Assembly: GCA_035286465.1 (NCBI GenBank)
Contig: DATEDF010000083.1
Coordinates: 1 to 6,767, forward strand
Reading direction: 5' to 3'
DNA length: 6,767 nt
DNA from: Fen-1231 sp035286465
GTDB taxonomy: Bacteria > Gemmatimonadota > Gemmatimonadetes > Gemmatimonadales > Gemmatimonadaceae
The translations under genes were made by a program, and so were the position numbers. Below the pieces are notes generated by a model, which made no database searches, had not been told where the DNA came from, and saw nothing but the letters and a program-made list of their open reading frames with translations. Position 1 is the first letter of the stretch, and every line of letters starts with the position of its first letter. Of this stretch, positions 3,804 through 6,767 are shown one piece after another.

Positions 3804-6767
3804 CTACGGCACCGGCGGCAGATCCTTCGCCAGGAACGGCACGCCGTCCGTCATCCACTTGGGCGCCGGCGCGCCCTTCAGGTAGTGATCGAAGAACTGG
3901 AAGTACCGCGTTGTGAGATCCCTCCGATTCGCAAGCCCGCGCAGCCCGTGACCCTCGCCCGGGTACGCCAGCATCACCGCCTTCTTCCCGTTGTAGCGGA
4001 GCGCGTTGTAGAAGTTCATCCCTTCGCTGAACGCAACGGTCGGGTCCGCCGTGCCGTGCATGATGAGGAAGGGCGCCGTCGCGTTGGGCGCATTCGCGAG
4101 CGCTGACTCGGAGCGATACAGCTCGGGCTTGTCCCAGGGTGAGAAGCCCCAGCGTCCCTGCCCATACAGATAGTACTGGTTGCCGTTCTCGCCGCTCCCG
4201 CCCGTCACCTGGTACGACCAGCCCCACGACTGGCTGAAGTCGGAGTAGAGATCGGTCACGCCCGCGCCCATCCCGACGGCGGCAAAGAGCTTCGACCGCG
4301 TGCCGATGAACGCCGCGCCCTCACCGCCGTAGCTGTGGCCGTGCACCCCGATCTTCGCGGGATCGGCGTAGCCCATCTCGATCACCTTCCGCGTCGCGGC
4401 CTCCACGCACTCCAGCATGTCCGTGTGCGACGAACCGGTGCGGAAGTGGATGTCGGCGAGCATCGCGATGTAGCCGCGACTCACCGCCTCGATGGGCAGC
4501 GAACCCATTCCGGTGAGGAATGACGGCGCGGAGTACCGATTGAGGTTCTGCGAGTTCTTCTCGTAGAAGCTCACGATCATCGGCCGCTTCTCGCCCTGCT
4601 TGTAGTCCTCGGGCAGCGTGAGCAGTCCCTGAAGCCGCTTGCCGTCCTTGTTCTTGTAGTCGAAGAGCACGCGGCGGCCCCACTTGAACTCGGCCTGCTG
4701 CGGATTCGCGTCGGTGATCTTGCGTCCATCCACGATGTTGGGGCCCGAGACGCGCAAGTCGGGGAACTCGGCGAACGTCTGCCGCGTGAACAGGAAGCGA
4801 TCCGCCTTCTGGGCGCGCACCGGGTTGCCGTACGCGGCATCGTCGTAGACGATCTCCGTCAGCTTGCCATCCTCGAGGCGCGTGAACCCGGCCTTCTTCG
4901 TGTACTCGCCGAAGGTGGCGAAGGTCAGGGGCTTCGCGAGGTCAATCTCTCGCGCGGTGCGCGCCGCGCGCGCATCGGTCGGATCAATGGGGTCGGTGCG
5001 CACGTACCGGTAACGCACCTCGTTCTTCGTGCCAACCCCTTGCGTGATGTTCCGCGGGGCCGCTCCGGCGTCGAGCGGCAGGAGCCAGAGGTCATACTTG
5101 TGCTCGACGACGACGCCCTTGCCGTCGGGTGTCCAGGCGACGACGCCATACGGCGGCCTGGGCCCCGGATGGTCGTCCTCCGTGTTCACGAAGCTGGGCG
5201 CGGTCGCGCCGCCGAGCGTGCGGGCCGAGCCGGCGTCGAGATCGTACGCCTGGTACTTGTTGTCGGCCCAGTAGAGGAACTGGCGCCCGTCAGCCGAGAT
5301 GCCGGACACGCCGCCCGCGGCCGTGAGCTGGCCCTTCAGCATCAGCGTGCGCTCGCCGGTGGCGGTGTTGACGCGGTAGAAATCCGCGGCGGCGGGCTTG
5401 CGGTCGGAGAAGTACGCGCGCGCGTCGCGGCCCACGGCCCAGCGCCCGTCGAGCGACAGCTCGACCTCGCGCATCGTCGTGTCCGCCATGCGGACGTACT
5501 TCCGCGCCGTGACGTCGGCTACCTGGCGGAAGGTGAAGTTGCGCTCCTGCTCGGCGCGAATCATCTGCGCCGACTGGATGCGCGTGTCCTCTGTGCGCCA
5601 GACGTCCACGTCAGGGATCGAGTCCGTGCTGCGGCGCCGCGCCGTGTCGGGCGCGGTCACTTGCGGCTTGGCCCCGAAGAAGATCCGCTGCTTGTCCTCG
5701 CTCCAGGCGAGCGGCGCGCGCTCGCTCACCACCCATCCCCGCTCCCAGTTGGGCGCCTTCGTCGGGTCGAGCGCGGCCGGCTTCACCTCGGGGTTCTGGA
5801 GCGCGTCGCGCACGCTCGGGAACGCGAGGATGACATTCTCGCGCTCGCGCATCCGCTCCACCGGACTTCCCTTGAGCAGGGCGAGGCCCTCGCCGTCGGC
5901 GGTCCAGGCGATGCGCGAATAGCGCTTCGCATCGTTGTCGAGCGTATACGGCCGCCCGCTCTTCAGGTCAATCACGATGAGGCCGTTGCCGTCGTTGACC
6001 GTGGCGTCCACCGTGTAGGCGAGGAGGTCGCCCTTTCTATTAAAGGAGATGTCGCCGACGCTGCCGAGGAGCTGGCCGCGGCCGCCGCTGAGGTCCACGA
6101 GAATCACATCCACGCCGCGCGGGTTGATCGCGCTGGCTCCGGCGTCGCCACCGGCAGCGCCACCGGGGCCGCCGCCCGGAGCGCCCGGCGGGCCGCCGGG
6201 TGCGCCGCCGCCTCGACCGCCCTCACCGCCGGCCGGAGTCGGCGGGCGACGCCTGAGGATCAGGTGGCTCGACGTCGCGGCGAAGGTGGCGCTCTGCATG
6301 TCCTTCCACACCTGCGTGGCGCCGGTGGCGAGCTCACGAAGCTCGAACCGCCGGAGCGGCGTGGGCGCCGTCGCCCCGCGGCCCCCCGCCTGGCCGGCGG
6401 GCTGCCCTGTGGGCGTCTGGGGAGGCGGGGCAGCCGTGTCCGGTGCACCACCGCCGGCACCACCCGCGCGTCCACCGCGACCGCTCGGCCGCTGCGGCAT
6501 CGAGTCAACCTGGTAGACGAGCCAGCGCGAGTCCGCGGAGAAGGTCGGGTTGGAGGCGTGCGCGATCTCCACGTCCTGGTTCGTGTCGAGGTTGCGTAGG
6601 CGGAGCACCGGCTTCGAGTCGTTCTGGAGGACGTTGGTGAAGCGCAGCACGCTCGCCACCCAGCGTCCGTCGGCGGAGATCTGCGCGCCCTCGATGGCGC
6701 GCCATCGCGAGTAGTCGCTCACGCCGAGGACCTTCTTCTGGCCGGCCTCGGAACCGCCGGCCTGTGC
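3804..6767 (-). CDS. S9 (prolyl oligopeptidase) family serine peptidase, N-terminus beyond the right edge
   Basis: The frame is open from the right edge to TAG at 3804-3806 (987 codons plus stop). Numbering here starts at an internal GTG at 6722. The first visible residues, AQAGGSEAGQKKVLGVSDYS, suit the region just after a signal peptide, so the true start lies outside the window and export to the periplasm is inferred. Residues about 10-640 form a beta-propeller with repeated PD40-like strands (ISADGRWVA, FSADSRWLVY, FNRKGDLLAY, WTADGEGLAL, WSEDKQRIFF, LSLDGRWAV, ISADGRQFLY, WTPDGKGVVV). Residues about 685-960 are the alpha/beta-hydrolase domain. It has the nucleophile in GHSYGG (S797), Asp in HGTADPTVAF (D893) and His in PGEGHGLRG (H925), so the triad is complete. 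The enzyme should cleave peptides, with the propeller gating access to the site; the exact specificity (dipeptidyl, acylaminoacyl or oligopeptide) cannot be read from sequence. Two Gly/Pro-rich inserts interrupt the first blades. No adjacent gene shares its direction. Confidence 0.95.
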   Translation of the reverse strand, partial: AQAGGSEAGQKKVLGVSDYSRWRAIEGAQISADGRWVASVLRFTNVLQNDSKPVLRLRNLDTNQDVEIAHASNPTFSADSRWLVYQVDSMPQRPSGRGGRAGGAGGGAPDTAAPPPQTPTGQPAGQAGGRGATAPTPLRRFELRELATGATQVWKDMQSATFAATSSHLILRRRPPTPAGGEGGRGGGAPGGPPGAPGGGPGGAAGGDAGASAINPRGVDVILVDLSGGRGQLLGSVGDISFNRKGDLLAYTVDATVNDGNGLIVIDLKSGRPYTLDNDAKRYSRIAWTADGEGLALLKGSPVERMRERENVILAFPSVRDALQNPEVKPAALDPTKAPNWERGWVVSERAPLAWSEDKQRIFFGAKPQVTAPDTARRRSTDSIPDVDVWRTEDTRIQSAQMIRAEQERNFTFRQVADVTARKYVRMADTTMREVELSLDGRWAVGRDARAYFSDRKPAAADFYRVNTATGERTLMLKGQLTAAGGVSGISADGRQFLYWADNKYQAYDLDAGSARTLGGATAPSFVNTEDDHPGPRPPYGVVAWTPDGKGVVVEHKYDLWLLPLDAGAAPRNITQGVGTKNEVRYRYVRTDPIDPTDARAARTAREIDLAKPLTFATFGEYTKKAGFTRLEDGKLTEIVYDDAAYGNPVRAQKADRFLFTRQTFAEFPDLRVSGPNIVDGRKITDANPQQAEFKWGRRVLFDYKNKDGKRLQGLLTLPEDYKQGEKRPMIVSFYEKNSQNLNRYSAPSFLTGMGSLPIEAVSRGYIAMLADIHFRTGSSHTDMLECVEAATRKVIEMGYADPAKIGVHGHSYGGEGAAFIGTRSKLFAAVGMGAGVTDLYSDFSQSWGWSYQVTGGSGENGNQYYLYGQGRWGFSPWDKPELYRSESALANAPNATAPFLIMHGTADPTVAFSEGMNFYNALRYNGKKAVMLAYPGEGHGLRGLANRRDLTTRYFQFFDHYLKGAPAPKWMTDGVPFLAKDLPPVP
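6129..6248 (-). repeat. Second Gly/Pro-rich low-complexity insert in the S9 peptidase
   Basis: Residues about 159-198 consist of Pro/Gly/Ala runs with degenerate GGPPGAPGG-type units, between the strand SSHLILRR and the strand GVDVILVDL. The DNA (runs such as gccgccgggtgcgccgccgcc) is imperfectly repetitive and could vary in length by slippage in codon-sized steps without breaking the frame. Confidence 0.8.
6360..6500 (-). repeat. First Gly/Pro/Ala-rich low-complexity insert in the S9 peptidase
   Basis: Residues about 75-121 (counted from GTG 6722) are almost entirely Gly, Pro, Ala, Arg, Gln and Thr. They lie between the propeller strand LVYQVDSM and the strand LRRFELREL. The segment is probably a disordered surface loop between strands of an early blade. 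The DNA is correspondingly GC-extreme, which gives rise to long open frames on the opposite strand. Confidence 0.8.

Noticed and set aside
3601..4227. 208-codon minus-strand open frame spanning the Uma2 and peptidase ends
   Set aside because: It overlaps two well-supported genes, in a different frame from the peptidase, and its product is Arg/Ala-rich without recognisable motifs.
6040..6054. AAAGGAG directly before an ATG on the plus strand, resembling a ribosome-binding site
   Set aside because: There is no spacing between the motif and the ATG, and the frame that follows is antisense to the peptidase and Pro/Arg-rich.
5040..6599. 519-codon open frame on the plus strand
   Set aside because: It lies opposite the S9 peptidase, whose triad and propeller repeats are unmistakable. 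The plus-strand product is Arg/Ala/Gly/Val-rich with no domain, as expected for an antisense frame in GC-rich DNA.

Overview
This is a GC-rich stretch of bacterial chromosome with the style of Gemmatimonadota. A related soil phylum such as Acidobacteriota is the main alternative. That assignment is inferred from gene types, not from a marker gene. The pointers are a PknB-type Ser/Thr kinase with a single membrane anchor and a TolB-like/TPR outer part, an exported S9 peptidase with long Gly/Pro-rich inserts, an orphan Uma2-family (DUF820) nuclease opening with MGMP, and a remnant of a secreted 6-bladed beta-propeller protein. No tRNA, rRNA, CRISPR array, transposase or integrase was seen.

Layout. 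(1) 1-1662, minus strand: a membrane-anchored Ser/Thr kinase, 554 codons visible, whose C-terminus lies beyond the left edge. (2) 1663-2507: about 850 bases with no intact gene. It holds at least three apparent gene remnants on both strands: a minus-strand beta-propeller gene with an internal deletion and a frame change, the C-terminal end of an unrelated minus-strand gene, and the C-terminal end of a plus-strand gene of lower GC. (3) 2508-3134, plus strand: a small exported, probably outer-membrane beta-barrel protein whose last strand is thrown out of frame by a run of nine C. With eight C it would end at 3099 in a typical barrel C-terminus. (4) 3231-3797, plus strand: a Uma2-family protein. 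(5) 3804-6767, minus strand: a large S9 (prolyl oligopeptidase) peptidase with an intact Ser-Asp-His triad, whose N-terminus lies beyond the right edge. It converges on the Uma2 gene with six bases between the stop codons.

The genes do not form an evident pathway or a single operon. The kinase is probably a signalling receptor and the peptidase an exported scavenging or processing enzyme. Uma2 and the barrel protein are lone genes. I see no convincing new biological system. The points most worth checking are the C9 tract, the conserved Gly replaced by Asp in the kinase, and the pile-up of gene fragments between 1663 and 2507.
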